Source: Flavobacterium sp. UGB4466 | GTDB taxonomy: Bacteria; Bacteroidota; Bacteroidia; Flavobacteriales; Flavobacteriaceae | Direction of reading: 5' to 3' | DNA length: 64,000 bases | Assembly (NCBI RefSeq): GCF_903469665.1 | Contig: NZ_CAGKLC010000007.1 | Span: 30,309-94,308 of the forward strand | The notes under the pieces: generated by a model | Database searches by the model: none | The model's input: the letters and a program-made list of their open reading frames with translations, nothing else | What the model was told of the DNA's origin: nothing | Made by a program: the position numbers and the translations under genes | Part shown: positions 16,553-25,812 of the stretch, piece by piece | Layout: each line of letters starts with the position of its first letter | Position numbering within the stretch: position 1 is the stretch's first letter

Positions 16553-17146
16553 TTAATCTAAAGGGAAAGTATATCCTAAGCCTAATATCGCAGACGATTG
16601 CTTAGCTGCTGGGTGAAAGTATCCCGAAATTGCAATTTCAAAATTATTTTTTCGGCCAATGGCTAATCCAAGACTAAAGGGAATGTGTAATAACATGTCG
16701 CTTTTGTTGAAATTAACCCCTGGTGTAAAGGTTTCAAATTTACCTATCGAAGTACCAATTCCCCCTTCAATAAAAGGGGCTACCCAAGGAATTGGTGCAC
16801 ACAGACGTACTTTTGTTCCGACTAAAAAAGCATTGGTTGTTACTTTGTATTGCGGTTGATTTTGTAAATTCTGATTTTTATCAACTGATGTAAATATAGC
16901 TCCTGCATATGGACGTATACTAAACCATGATTTTACTCCAATGATATATTCTCCCTGTAAATAAAAACCTCCTCCCATAACATCGACTTCCTCTTGATTA
17001 CCATAGTTTTCAATATAATAAGAGCTGCTTGAGGCAAAGCCTATAGAACCTTTAATGGCATTACCTGTTGCTTGGGATTTTGCCTCATTGTTAAAAAATA
17101 AACTAAGGATTGTAATTAAGAAAGAATTGCGTAATGTTAGATTCAT
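16553..17146 (-). CDS. Outer membrane beta-barrel protein
   Basis: 197 residues: a signal peptide (to about residue 26, ending NEAKSQA) followed by alternating amphipathic strands with aromatic girdles, ending in GLGYTFPLD, typical of a small 8-stranded OmpW/OmpX-like barrel. Glycine-rich turns (GFASSSSYYIENYG, EGGIGTSIGKF) fit. I do not recognise a specific family. No operon partner; AT-rich spacers lie on both sides. Confidence 0.75.
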   Translation of the reverse strand: MNLTLRNSFLITILSLFFNNEAKSQATGNAIKGSIGFASSSSYYIENYGNQEEVDVMGGGFYLQGEYIIGVKSWFSIRPYAGAIFTSVDKNQNLQNQPQYKVTTNAFLVGTKVRLCAPIPWVAPFIEGGIGTSIGKFETFTPGVNFNKSDMLLHIPFSLGLAIGRKNNFEIAISGYFHPAAKQSSAILGLGYTFPLD

Positions 17147-17344
17147 AAAATATTTTTTGGTTGGCGCGAAAATAATAAAATATTTTTAAATTCTGATAAA
17201 CCAAGAACTACTTGGTTTACTGACTAAGTGGTTTTCTTTCTCGAAAGGGAAGTTTCAAATATTAAGATAATTTTTTTGCTTTAATTGTAGTCAAAGTACT
17301 TTTGCTAGTAGTTAGTTATAAGTACTTAATTAGTTTTATCTTTT

Positions 17345-17845
17345 TTAATGCCCATAGCTAATGACTCGGGTAATTTTCCAGCCTATAGGGGTGTTTTTCC
17401 AGATATGAGTAAATTTATAGGTACCACAGTTGATGAGCTCTCCCTTTTCAAGTCGGCAGAATTTATGCAATCCGGTTTGTATGGCTCCATAATCTTTAAT
17501 GGGGTAAACTTCAATGCTTCCTTCTACCAGAACTCTTCTTGTGTATCCGTAATTGGTGAAAATTCGTCGGAAGTTTTCCATTGTTTTTGTATAGTCGTCT
17601 AGTCCTCCCGTATCATGAAAGAATTCAAGGTCTTCTGCGAATAAAGTTTTTAATTTTTCTAAATCACCTTTGTTAGCAGCTTCAAAAACAACTCCGTCCA
17701 TTTTTACAATGGTATCAAATAGTTCTTTAGATATCGGTGTATAGGGTTTTGATTCGGTTATGGTTATTTTTTTGGTTACAGTACAGGATGTTATGAACAT
17801 TCCTATTGTGAGCAATAATACGATTGTAGCAATTATATTTTTCAT
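17345..17845 (-). CDS. NTF2-like (DUF4440-type) lipoprotein
   Basis: 166 residues from the ATG at 17845. A lipoprotein signal (IVLLLTIGMFITSC, Cys about residue 21) places it in the envelope. The mature part fits the NTF2/SnoaL fold: an initial helix (LFDTIVKMDGVVFEAANKGDLEKLKTLFAEDLEFFHDTGG), central strands and a final WKITRVISYGH. DUF4440 members are small ligand-binding or ketosteroid-isomerase-like proteins without a defined substrate. The longer frame to 17887 has no plausible leader and is ignored. Confidence 0.8.
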   Translation of the reverse strand: MKNIIATIVLLLTIGMFITSCTVTKKITITESKPYTPISKELFDTIVKMDGVVFEAANKGDLEKLKTLFAEDLEFFHDTGGLDDYTKTMENFRRIFTNYGYTRRVLVEGSIEVYPIKDYGAIQTGLHKFCRLEKGELINCGTYKFTHIWKNTPIGWKITRVISYGH

Positions 17846-18167
17846 GTTTATTGTTTTTAAGGAGAACCTTGTAAAAAACAGATTCAATAATTTTTTTATT
17901 GATTTGTTAAAAATACTAATAAAATGATTTAAAAATATGGGGTTGTTAGGGGAGTGCTAAAATGTAATTTGTTCTGCTGCAGCTTATTTTTTGGGTTAGG
18001 GATAGGAGCGATATCCTTTTGCTTTTTTCTTTAAAAAGCAAAAGATACAGCGAATAGCCCGGTTCGCCGCGGCGAAATCCCCCGTAAATTCTAAAAATAT
18101 ACTTTCTGTAACCTTTAGCAGATAGAAGTCGTCAAAGCTTTTATCAATCAGACTAAATAATCACAAA

Positions 18168-19226
18168 ATGAAAGCCTTCTTAAAATCGTTTATTGTTCTG
18201 TTTCTAATTATCTGTTCGGGACTGTCGGCTCAGAGTTTAGAAACCCAAATAGATAATTTAATTGCCTCAAAGTTTCAACCTGAAAATCCCGGGGCTGTTT
18301 TTCTGGCGGTTAAGAAAGGAAAAGTAGTGTATCGAAAAGCTTTTGGAATGGCCAATTTAGAAATGAATGTTCAAATGAAACCCGAGTCTGTTTTTGAAAT
18401 CGGATCCATGACCAAACAATTTACGGCAGTTGCTGTTTTGATGCTGGCAGAGCAGGGGAAGCTTAAACTTGATGATGAAATCACGAAGTTTATTCCAGAT
18501 TATCCAACAAGTGGGAATAAGATTACGGTACATCATTTACTAACGCATACTTCAGGAATTAAAGATTTTACGAGTATGAAAGCTATAAAAGATATTGCCA
18601 GACAAGATTTGTCTCCAAAAGAACTGGTAGATTTTTTTAAAAATGAACCCATCGATTTTAAGCCGGGTGAAAAATATAAATATTGTAATTCGGGATATGT
18701 GCTTTTGGGGTATATCATTGAAATGGTTTCCGGACAGACTTATGAAGCCTTTATAACACAGCATATTTTTAAGAAAACCAGAATGGAAAATACCTATTAC
18801 GCGAGCCATGATAAAATGATTAAAAACAGGGTTTCGGGTTATCGAGAGAGGGATGGTTTTATTAATGCCAATTATATCAGCTTCTCTATTCCGTATGCTT
18901 CGGGTTCGATACTATCAAATGTTGATGATCTGTTGAAATGGCAATATGCAATAAATGCGAATACCTTATTAAATCCCGCTTCTACAAAGAAAGCATTTGT
19001 AAATTATAAGCTAAATGATGGAACAAATATTGATTATGGATATGGCTGGCATTTAGAAAAAGTAAAGGATAAAATTGTTCGCGAGCATGGGGGAAGTATT
19101 TTTGGCTTTAAATCGATGGGGGTTTATGAACCGACAGAACAGGTTTATGTAGTAGGATTAAGTAATTGCGATTGTAATTCGCCGACTGGAATTACAAAAG
19201 AGATTGCTTCGCTTTTAATCGATTAG
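18168..19226 (+). CDS. Secreted serine hydrolase, class C beta-lactamase fold
   Basis: 352 residues with a signal peptide (to about residue 22, LSAQS). The penicillin-binding/beta-lactamase triad is present: SMTK (Ser about 80), the tyrosine motif YCNSGY (about 168) and HGG (about 311). This family includes D-amino-acid peptidases, esterases and beta-lactamase homologues; resistance activity should not be assumed. Monocistronic, with a strong bidirectional terminator right after the stop. Confidence 0.92.
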   Translation: MKAFLKSFIVLFLIICSGLSAQSLETQIDNLIASKFQPENPGAVFLAVKKGKVVYRKAFGMANLEMNVQMKPESVFEIGSMTKQFTAVAVLMLAEQGKLKLDDEITKFIPDYPTSGNKITVHHLLTHTSGIKDFTSMKAIKDIARQDLSPKELVDFFKNEPIDFKPGEKYKYCNSGYVLLGYIIEMVSGQTYEAFITQHIFKKTRMENTYYASHDKMIKNRVSGYRERDGFINANYISFSIPYASGSILSNVDDLLKWQYAINANTLLNPASTKKAFVNYKLNDGTNIDYGYGWHLEKVKDKIVREHGGSIFGFKSMGVYEPTEQVYVVGLSNCDCNSPTGITKEIASLLID

Positions 19227-19231
19227 ATAAA

Positions 19232-19263
19232 AAAAGGGTGTTTTCGAAAGAAAACACCCTTTT
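19232..19263. terminator. Bidirectional terminator
   Basis: A 14-bp perfect stem (AAAAGGGTGTTTTC against GAAAACACCCTTTT) with a GAAA loop between the convergent serine hydrolase and aminotransferase genes. Confidence 0.9.
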
Positions 19264-19282
19264 GGTTATTGTTTGTAAGTCG

Positions 19283-20473
19283 TTACACAGTCAAAGCTTC
19301 TTTGATTCTGCGTAATGCTTCTTTTAAGATATCGTCGCTTGTAGCATAAGAGAAACGGATACAATTTGGGTTTCCAAAGGCATCACCAGTTACCGTTGCT
19401 ACGTTGGCCTCTCCTAAAAGATACATCGAAAGATCGTTTGCATCTTTAATTTCAGTTCCTCTTAATGTTTTTCCGAAGAAAGAAGAAACGTCAGGGAAAA
19501 CATAAAAAGCTCCTTCCGGAACGTTGATTTTTACACCAGGAATTTCTTTAAGTAATCCAACAACTAAATCTCTGCGAGTATGGAAAGCCTGAACCATGTG
19601 GTTTAATACACTCGGATCGGCTTCTACAGCTGTAATTGTGGCACGTTGTGCTACAGAATTTGCTCCGGAAGTTACTTGTCCCTGGATTTTTACACACGCT
19701 TTTGCGATGAATTCAGGAGCTCCGATATAACCAATTCTGTATCCTGTCATAGCAAATGCTTTTGCAACTCCGTTTACAGTGATCGTTTTTTCTAACATTC
19801 CCGGAATTGATCCGATGCTGCAGAAAGTCCCTGAGAAATTGATGTGCTCATAAATTTCGTCTGAAACTACATAAATATTTGGATGTTTTTCCAACACTTT
19901 TGCAAGCGCTGTCAATTCTTCTCTGCTGTATACAGATCCGGATGGGTTGCAAGGAGAAGAGAACCACATCATTTTTGTTTTTGGTGTGATGGCAGCTTCT
20001 AATTGCTCAGGCGTCATTTTGAAATCCGTATCTACAGAAGTAGGAACTTCAACCGGAACTCCGCCTGAAAGTTTTACGATTTCAAAGTAAGAAACCCAGT
20101 AAGGTGCCGGTAAAATAACCTCGTCACCATCGTTTAACATTACTTGGGCAATATTGTATAAAGATTGTTTTGCACCTGTAGAAACCACAATTTGAGATGG
20201 TTTGTATTCTAATGCATTGTCTCTTTTAAATTTTTTGCAGATTGCTTCTCTCAATTCTAAATAACCTTCTACCGGAGAATAAGTACTGTAGTTTTCGTCT
20301 ACTGCTTTTTTAACTGCTTCTTTAATGAAATCCGGCGTATTGAAATCCGGTTCTCCTAAACTTAAACTGATAATGTCTTTTCCCTGTGCTTTTAATTCGC
20401 GTGCTAAAGCAGCCATTGCTAAAGTTTGTGATGTCGCTAAGTTGTTGATTCTGTCTGAAAGAATATGATTCAT
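19283..20473 (-). CDS. PLP-dependent aminotransferase (aspartate type)
   Basis: 396 residues from the ATG at 20473 (MNHILSDRINNLATSQTL). A class I/II aminotransferase: LGEPDFNTPDF, the Asn of FSSPCNPSGS, the Asp/Tyr of VSDEIYEHI and the PLP lysine in AKAFAMTGYRIGY (about 240) with its Arg partner in RFSYATS. It is most like AspC/AatA-type aspartate aminotransferase. The lysine motif has Ala where Ser is usual just before Lys. The desaturase gene lies upstream on the same strand, separated by 70 bases. Confidence 0.93.
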   Translation of the reverse strand: MNHILSDRINNLATSQTLAMAALARELKAQGKDIISLSLGEPDFNTPDFIKEAVKKAVDENYSTYSPVEGYLELREAICKKFKRDNALEYKPSQIVVSTGAKQSLYNIAQVMLNDGDEVILPAPYWVSYFEIVKLSGGVPVEVPTSVDTDFKMTPEQLEAAITPKTKMMWFSSPCNPSGSVYSREELTALAKVLEKHPNIYVVSDEIYEHINFSGTFCSIGSIPGMLEKTITVNGVAKAFAMTGYRIGYIGAPEFIAKACVKIQGQVTSGANSVAQRATITAVEADPSVLNHMVQAFHTRRDLVVGLLKEIPGVKINVPEGAFYVFPDVSSFFGKTLRGTEIKDANDLSMYLLGEANVATVTGDAFGNPNCIRFSYATSDDILKEALRRIKEALTV

Positions 20474-20542
20474 TATAAAATTTTTGAATGTCTTTAATTT
20501 CAACTTTAATTAAAGACGGTTAATGATTAATAGTTTCTTATT

Positions 20543-21637
20543 TTATGCTAGCTCGGGTTTTATTCCAAGATCTCTTAAGTGTCTGTAATGTGCTAATACA
20601 GCTCCTCTCATCGTTTTGAATTCATGATAAGGCAAGTTGCATTCGATGGCAGTTTGTTTTACAATTTCGGCAATTTTTCCGTAGTGGATATGACTGATAT
20701 TTGGAAAAATGTGGTGTTCAATTTGATGGTTTAAACCTCCTGTGAACCAGTTGATTATTTTGTTTTTTGGTGCAAAATTAGCAGTGGTATACAATTGGTG
20801 AATGGCCCAGGTGTTTTCCATTTCCCCTTCTTCATTCGGAACCGGATTTGAAGTTTCTTCTACTACGTGTGCCAATTGAAAAACGATACTTAAAATTAAT
20901 CCGGCAGTATAATGCATAACGAAAAATCCGATCACAACTTTCCACCATATTACACCTAAAATCATTGGTAAAGCCATCCAGATTAAAACATAGATGATTT
21001 TTGTGATTACAAGAACGGTCCATAATTTAGTTGGACTTTGTGGTGCTCCGTAGGATAATTTTCTTTTCAGGTAATTTTTCATTTGCTTGAAATCGGTTGT
21101 TAGAGCCCAATTAAAAGTCAAAAGTCCGTATAAGAAAAAAGAATAGTAATGTTGGAATTTGTGAAAACGGTGCCATTCTGCATTTTGGGTAAAACGAATG
21201 ATTCTTCCGGCATCAAGATCTTCATCATGACCGTGAATGTTCGTATAGGTATGGTGAAGTACATTATGTTGTACCTGCCAGTTGTGAACGTTTCCGGCTA
21301 ATACGTAAATACTTCCCCCCATGATTTTGTTGATCCATGATTTAGAAGAGTACGACCCGTGATTTCCATCATGCATGACATTCATACCAATTCCGGCCAT
21401 ACCAACTCCCATAAGGATATTTAGGAGTAATTGTGCCCAGAAAGGCATGTTAAGCGTTAATATTAAGAAGTATGGTGTTAAGAAAACAGCGAAAAGAATA
21501 ATGGCTTTTAAATGCAGCTTCCAGTTTCCTGTTTTCTGAATATTGTTCTCTTTGAAGTAATTGTTTACTCGTGAGTTAAGCGTTCTGAAGAACTTCAGAT
21601 TGTCTTGCTTCGCAAATGTAGGCGCAGTGTTATTCAT
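20543..21637 (-). CDS. Membrane fatty acid desaturase
   Basis: 364 residues with at least four hydrophobic segments. The three histidine boxes of the acyl-lipid/acyl-CoA desaturase family are clear: HDGNHGSY (about 95-102), HNVLHH (about 130) and HQIEHH (about 305). They bind the di-iron centre. It introduces a double bond into membrane acyl chains and so tunes fluidity, probably in the cold. The spacing fits linoleoyl-CoA-desaturase-like proteins with no cytochrome b5 domain. A TACCTTTG box at 21657-21664 precedes the gene. Confidence 0.94.
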   Translation of the reverse strand: MNNTAPTFAKQDNLKFFRTLNSRVNNYFKENNIQKTGNWKLHLKAIILFAVFLTPYFLILTLNMPFWAQLLLNILMGVGMAGIGMNVMHDGNHGSYSSKSWINKIMGGSIYVLAGNVHNWQVQHNVLHHTYTNIHGHDEDLDAGRIIRFTQNAEWHRFHKFQHYYSFFLYGLLTFNWALTTDFKQMKNYLKRKLSYGAPQSPTKLWTVLVITKIIYVLIWMALPMILGVIWWKVVIGFFVMHYTAGLILSIVFQLAHVVEETSNPVPNEEGEMENTWAIHQLYTTANFAPKNKIINWFTGGLNHQIEHHIFPNISHIHYGKIAEIVKQTAIECNLPYHEFKTMRGAVLAHYRHLRDLGIKPELA

Positions 21638-21656
21638 AATTAATTTAAATAGGTTT

Positions 21657-21664
21657 CAAAGGTA
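21657..21664 (-). promoter_or_regulatory. Promoter -7 box of the desaturase
   Basis: TACCTTTG on the minus strand, 19 bases before the ATG at 21637. It matches TAnnTTTG. Confidence 0.55.
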
Positions 21665-21720
21665 ATTATTATAAATTTTCAATTTGCAAAATTGAGTTAA
21701 ATATTTCAATCGTAAAGTAC

Positions 21721-21728
21721 TACTTTTG
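21721..21728 (+). promoter_or_regulatory. Promoter -7 box of rsmG
   Basis: TACTTTTG 17 bases before the rsmG ATG, in the 108-base divergent region shared with the desaturase. The short spacing implies a short leader. Confidence 0.6.
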
Positions 21729-21745
21729 TTAAAAAAATTAGAGCA

Positions 21746-22375
21746 ATGGATGAGATATTGAAATATTTTCCGGATTTGACTGAACTTCAAATCCAGCAAT
21801 TTCAAAAGTTAGACTTTTTATACCACGATTGGAATGAAAAAATCAATGTTATTTCAAGAAAAGATATTGATGCTTTATATACAAAACACATTTTGCACTC
21901 GCTTGGAATTGCTAAAATTATGAAGTTTGAACCGGGGGCAACGGTTTTGGATGTGGGTACCGGAGGTGGGTTTCCCGGAATTCCGTTGGCCATTCTTTTT
22001 CCTGAAACCCGTTTTTATCTGATCGATGTGATAGCAAAAAAAATTAAGGTGGTTCAGGGAGTTGTAGATGCGTTAGAATTGAAAAATGTTAAAGCAGAAC
22101 AAAAGCGTGCTGAATTGGTGAAAGGTGATTTTGATTTTATTGTAAGTCGCGCAGTAACCAATATGCCGGATTTTGTTTCTTGGGTAAAAGGTAAAATAAA
22201 GAAGCAGCATAAGCACACTTTGAAAAATGGAATTCTATATTTAAAGGGAGGAGACTTAACAGAAGAATTGGCAGCTTTTCCAAAAGCTACTTTATATGAT
22301 TTGTCGACTATTTTTGAAGACGAGTTCTTTGAAACTAAAAAGGTAGTCCATTTGCCTTTAAAGTTCACTGTTTAG
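21746..22375 (+). CDS. rsmG: 16S rRNA (guanine-527-N7) methyltransferase
   Basis: 209 residues, normal RsmG size. Motif I is VLDVGTGGGFPGIPLAI (about 71-87), preceded by the substrate-facing WNEKINVISRKD and the KHILHSL segment. FDFIVSRAVTNM is motif IV and the C-terminal KGG motif is present. It methylates helix 18 of 16S rRNA; loss is associated with low-level streptomycin resistance in other bacteria. Monocistronic with its own terminator. Confidence 0.96.
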   Translation: MDEILKYFPDLTELQIQQFQKLDFLYHDWNEKINVISRKDIDALYTKHILHSLGIAKIMKFEPGATVLDVGTGGGFPGIPLAILFPETRFYLIDVIAKKIKVVQGVVDALELKNVKAEQKRAELVKGDFDFIVSRAVTNMPDFVSWVKGKIKKQHKHTLKNGILYLKGGDLTEELAAFPKATLYDLSTIFEDEFFETKKVVHLPLKFTV

Positions 22376-22387
22376 AAGCTATAAAAT

Positions 22388-22432
22388 AAAACCCAATAAT
22401 GCTTGTCTGTTTTCAGAGCATTATTGGGTTTT
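22388..22432. terminator. Bidirectional terminator after rsmG
   Basis: A perfect 16-bp stem (AAAACCCAATAATGCT and AGCATTATTGGGTTTT) with a 13-base loop between convergent genes. Confidence 0.9.
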
Positions 22433-22461
22433 GCATTTAAAATAGTATTAGTAAATCATAA

Positions 22462-23193
22462 TTAGGAAACTTTTTGTGATAGTTGCAGGAACGGATTACT
22501 TTTTTGATCTGAATTTTGGATGTATTTATTCACCGCTTTTTCTGATGCCATGATGGTATAGCGAAATTTAGGATTAAAGAAAAAATCTCGGCAGATTACT
22601 GATTCGTTATGGGAATCGTATACCTTTTCATCCGTTTCATCAAGATCTTCATTTGTATACGGACACGGATACAGATAAGTTAATTGTATAAGAATATTGT
22701 TGAACCAATTGTCAAATTTTTTTCTCTTAGGCGTTATATGACGGGCAAGCAGTACCAGTCCTGTAATTTCATTTTGTAAAAAGTAAGACCCTTTTCTATA
22801 TCTTACATCGATCATTCTCACGGTCATATGTGCCACCCATAATGGCCCATCTATAGGCCCTGAAGCCGGAATGTCAAAATTAGGGTCAAATAATAAAGGA
22901 CTTGATAACTCCGGATCTTTAATTGAACACCAAAGTGCTTCGATGCGTTTTTCGGTATCAGTGATACTTGTATTATGGCCTATAAAACGCCAGTAGATCC
23001 ATTCCAGTAAAGCAGCGCTAAGTCCTACCGTTGCTTTATGATTAATATTTAACAATGCAGTTTCGAGTTCTTTGTATTCATCCAGAGGATCTAAGAACTT
23101 TTCCATCTTCTTTTTATTCCATTTGAAATCAATTGGATGCCCAATGTGTTTTGAGTTTAGAATAATCTGCGGAGCATTTTTCAAGCTTTTCAT
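22462..23193 (-). CDS. Conserved hypothetical protein
   Basis: 243 residues, no signal peptide or membrane helix. I do not recognise it. It looks mostly helical, with a region rich in aromatic and charged residues (LEWIYWRFIGHNTSITDTEKRIEALW), a PASGPIDGPLWVAHMTVRMIDVRY stretch and a Cys/Tyr/Pro patch (YLYPCPYTNED). Codon use is like its neighbours. It stands alone between a terminator and a 426-base spacer. A TAAATTTG box on the minus strand at 23317-23324 could be its promoter, though the leader would be long. Confidence 0.75.
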   Translation of the reverse strand: MKSLKNAPQIILNSKHIGHPIDFKWNKKKMEKFLDPLDEYKELETALLNINHKATVGLSAALLEWIYWRFIGHNTSITDTEKRIEALWCSIKDPELSSPLLFDPNFDIPASGPIDGPLWVAHMTVRMIDVRYRKGSYFLQNEITGLVLLARHITPKRKKFDNWFNNILIQLTYLYPCPYTNEDLDETDEKVYDSHNESVICRDFFFNPKFRYTIMASEKAVNKYIQNSDQKSNPFLQLSQKVS

Positions 23194-23619
23194 AAGTCAA
23201 TTGTTGATTTTTTAGTTGATTCCTTTGTTGAAACTGGATTGTATAGTAATTGTTTATGAAGTTTATTTCTCGTTTTTTTGAGGTTAAAATTTATGTTTTT
23301 TCTTGGGGTTATACTGCAAATTTATATTGGTTTTTTCTCTTTTAATGTAACGATAGGATATATAAATAACATGATAAGACAAAGTTGTAATTTGGAATGA
23401 TTCTAAATATGAATGAAGGAAGAAACGTATTTTCGTCATTAATCATTGATTGTTTTTGTAGGTAAAAACATCTATTTTTATAAGGTTTTAAAAGACAGAT
23501 ACAACTAGGGTTGATTTAAGATCCGGTTTTAGTCTGTTTTATGTGTTAATTCAGGAAAGAACGTCATTCGTCCGCAGTTATCTTTCGCTTATGTACTTTT
23601 ATTTGCTCAATCTCCGTTA
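23194..23619. other. Intergenic spacer with candidate promoters
   Basis: 426 bases between divergent genes, strongly AT-rich. Seen: TAAATTTG on the minus strand at 23317-23324 (for the hypothetical gene) and an imperfect TATCTTTC at 23579-23586 on the plus strand ahead of the histidine kinase. No ORF, repeat or hairpin of note. Confidence 0.5.
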
Positions 23620-23661
23620 GTGGAATATCTTTACTACAGCATAACAGTTTTTGACTTGAGA

Positions 23662-24720
23662 ATGATGGTAAAATTATCTGCATATTGGAAAATTCAGCTC
23701 ATTGGATGGATGGTAACCTCCTTGTATTGGGGGATTTCAGCTTTTTTTGGAAGCAGTTTTATGTGGACAATTGGGATAGCTGATTTTGTGTTAGATGTGT
23801 TTATCGGTATTTCATTAACGCATCTTTACAGAAATTTTGCTTTGATAAGAGGTTGGAATAAGTTCAGTCTGAAAAAATTGGTTCCAAGAATAGTGTTGAG
23901 TGTTCTTATACTTTCTGTGTTGTACATGCTTTTGATTGTGGGGAAACTTTACCTTGTTCGGCTATTTGTTTTAAAAAGCACATCAATTTCATTTATTTCG
24001 TTTTTACAATCCACGCAGTTGCAGGTTTTTATTACAGGTACCAGACTAATGTCTATTTGGGTGCTGGCCTATCATCTGTATCATTATTCAAGATTAGAGA
24101 TTGAAACCGTAAAAGAAAATGCCAGATTGTCTATTATATTAAAAGAAGCACAATTGAATAATCTGAGTACACAGCTTAATCCGCATTTCTTTTTTAATTC
24201 ACTGAACAGTATTAAGTTTTTGGTGTTAGAAGATCCGCATTCAGCGCGACGGGCGATTGACCTTTTATCTGATCTGCTTCGGAATTCTTTAAACAATAAT
24301 ATAGGAAATTTAGTAGCCTTAAACGATGAAATCAGTCTGGTTAGGGATTATTTGGAGCTGGAAAAAATTCGATTTGAAGAACGTCTACAGGTGGAAATTG
24401 AAGTAGATCAAAAGCTGTCTGATCATTTAGTTTTACCTTTAAGTATTCAGACACTGGTGGAGAATGCGATAAAACATGGAATTGAAAAAAGAAAAGAAGG
24501 AGGAGCTGTTACCGTAAAAATAGAGCAGGCGGGCAATTTTATAAAAATCAGTGTTCAAAATTCGGGGAAGCTTCATAAAGAGATTAAAGATTTTTCAGGT
24601 ATTGGATTGGGTAATCTGAAAGAGAGATTGCTGTTGCAATACAAAGGAAGAGCTTCTTTTGAAATTAAAGAAATGCAAGACGAAACTGTTTTGGCAACTA
24701 TTTTATTCCCATCAGAATGA
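23662..24720 (+). CDS. LytS-type sensor histidine kinase, system 1
   Basis: 352 residues from the tandem ATGs at 23662/23665; a GTG at 23620 is also possible. Four hydrophobic segments in the first 150 residues anchor it in the membrane, with little extracellular loop. The His_kinase domain follows: LSTQLNPHFFFNSLNSIKFLV with the phospho-His, the N-box LVENAIKHGIEKRK and the G-box GIGLGNLKERL. It overlaps the next gene by 4 bases (ATGA), so the two are translationally coupled. The signal is unknown. Confidence 0.9.
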   Translation: MMVKLSAYWKIQLIGWMVTSLYWGISAFFGSSFMWTIGIADFVLDVFIGISLTHLYRNFALIRGWNKFSLKKLVPRIVLSVLILSVLYMLLIVGKLYLVRLFVLKSTSISFISFLQSTQLQVFITGTRLMSIWVLAYHLYHYSRLEIETVKENARLSIILKEAQLNNLSTQLNPHFFFNSLNSIKFLVLEDPHSARRAIDLLSDLLRNSLNNNIGNLVALNDEISLVRDYLELEKIRFEERLQVEIEVDQKLSDHLVLPLSIQTLVENAIKHGIEKRKEGGAVTVKIEQAGNFIKISVQNSGKLHKEIKDFSGIGLGNLKERLLLQYKGRASFEIKEMQDETVLATILFPSE

Positions 24721-25436
24721 GAAAGATAAAAGTTATAATAGTAGACGATGAACGTTTGTCCAGAGAAGAACTAAAAAGGGCACTAAAACCGCATGAAGAT
24801 TTTGTTCTTGTAGGAGAAGCAGGAAATGCTGATGAAGCCAAAAGTCTGATTGAAGCCAAAATGCCGGATCTGATCTTTTTGGACATTCAGATGCCTGAAA
24901 AATCCGGTTTCGATTTACTGGAATCTCTCGATAATGCACCGGCAGTACTTTTTACAACAGCTTATAATGAATATGCTGTGCGGGCTTTTGAAGTAAATGC
25001 TTTAGATTATTTAATGAAACCGATTAGGGAAGAACGTTTTGCAAAAGCAATCGATAAAATAAGAAATACTTTATCCGGAAAGTATTCTTTGGGAGATGTT
25101 GCAGTAAAAGACCGTAAGATTTTCATTAAAGATGGAGAGAAAAGATTCTTTATTCAGTTGGATGAAATTTATCGGATCGAATCTCTTGAAAATTACACCA
25201 GACTTTTTTTTCAGGATAAAAAAGCTCTTCAAAGACGTTCCCTCCGCCAATGGGAAGAAATGCTGGATGCGAATGTTTTTTTTAGAATAAACAGAACCGA
25301 AATTATCAACCTTAATCACATTCGGGAAGTTAACAGAACCGTTAGCGGCAAACTGGAAGTAAAGTTAAAAACGGGAGAACTCTTAGAAGTTTCAAACCGT
25401 CAGGCCGTGAAATTTAAAAATCTTAATGGGATTTAA
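24717..25436 (+). CDS. LytTR response regulator, system 1
   Basis: 239 residues. Receiver domain with acidic pocket VDDE, phosphoacceptor Asp in LIFLDIQMPEKSG (about 60), Thr in FTTAYNEY and Lys in LMKPI. A C-terminal LytTR DNA-binding domain follows (RRSLRQWEEML, FFRINRTEIINLNHI). It is the partner of the upstream kinase. Its target could be the secreted hydrolase downstream, though a 376-base spacer separates them. Confidence 0.95.
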   Translation: MRKIKVIIVDDERLSREELKRALKPHEDFVLVGEAGNADEAKSLIEAKMPDLIFLDIQMPEKSGFDLLESLDNAPAVLFTTAYNEYAVRAFEVNALDYLMKPIREERFAKAIDKIRNTLSGKYSLGDVAVKDRKIFIKDGEKRFFIQLDEIYRIESLENYTRLFFQDKKALQRRSLRQWEEMLDANVFFRINRTEIINLNHIREVNRTVSGKLEVKLKTGELLEVSNRQAVKFKNLNGI

Positions 25437-25812
25437 CTTAAAAAAACTGTTGGATGTAATTATTTTTTAACACATAGAAACATAAAAGTAACATTCTCAA
25501 AAAAGGCGTTTCACTTATTTAAAACACACAGAGGTAGCCTATGTGTAAGAAACATGTTTTTATGTGTTAAATGATTTAATTTATTAATTACACCGAACGG
25601 GTTTAAAAAGAGATGTCCGTTCTTTTTAAATCGCTTTAACAAAAAGAAGAAGTCATAAAAAATCAGGCCGTTTTTAAATTTATTAAAAACAGTCGGACGC
25701 AGTGTGTTGTATTTGGAATAAAGCTCCGGAAAATAAATTCAGATACCGCATGATTACTTCTTTTTTCAATCATTTTAAAATTTTAATAAAACCATTTAAA
25801 CAAAATAACACA
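25437..25812. repeat. Spacer with inverted repeat of the TTAACACATA type
   Basis: 376 bases without a gene. TTTAACACATAGAAACATAA at 25466 and TTTTTATGTGTTAAA at 25557-25571 form an interrupted inverted repeat, with another internal pair (CACACAGAGG / CCTATGTGTAAG). The same family is found at 41357-41425. The rest (25572-25812) is AT-rich with no clear promoter box. Confidence 0.65.

Noticed and set aside
18018..18090. Hairpin and GC-rich patch (TTGCTTTTTTC / AAAAAGCAAAAG, then CCGGTTCGCCGCGGCG) upstream of the serine hydrolase as a riboswitch
   Set aside because: It looks like a small palindrome beside a GC-rich patch, with no conserved riboswitch core that I can recognise and no T-run in the right place.
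18168..19226. Beta-lactamase resistance gene
   Set aside because: The SxxK, YxN and HGG motifs define a wide family of serine hydrolases and nothing in the sequence points to antibiotic hydrolysis.
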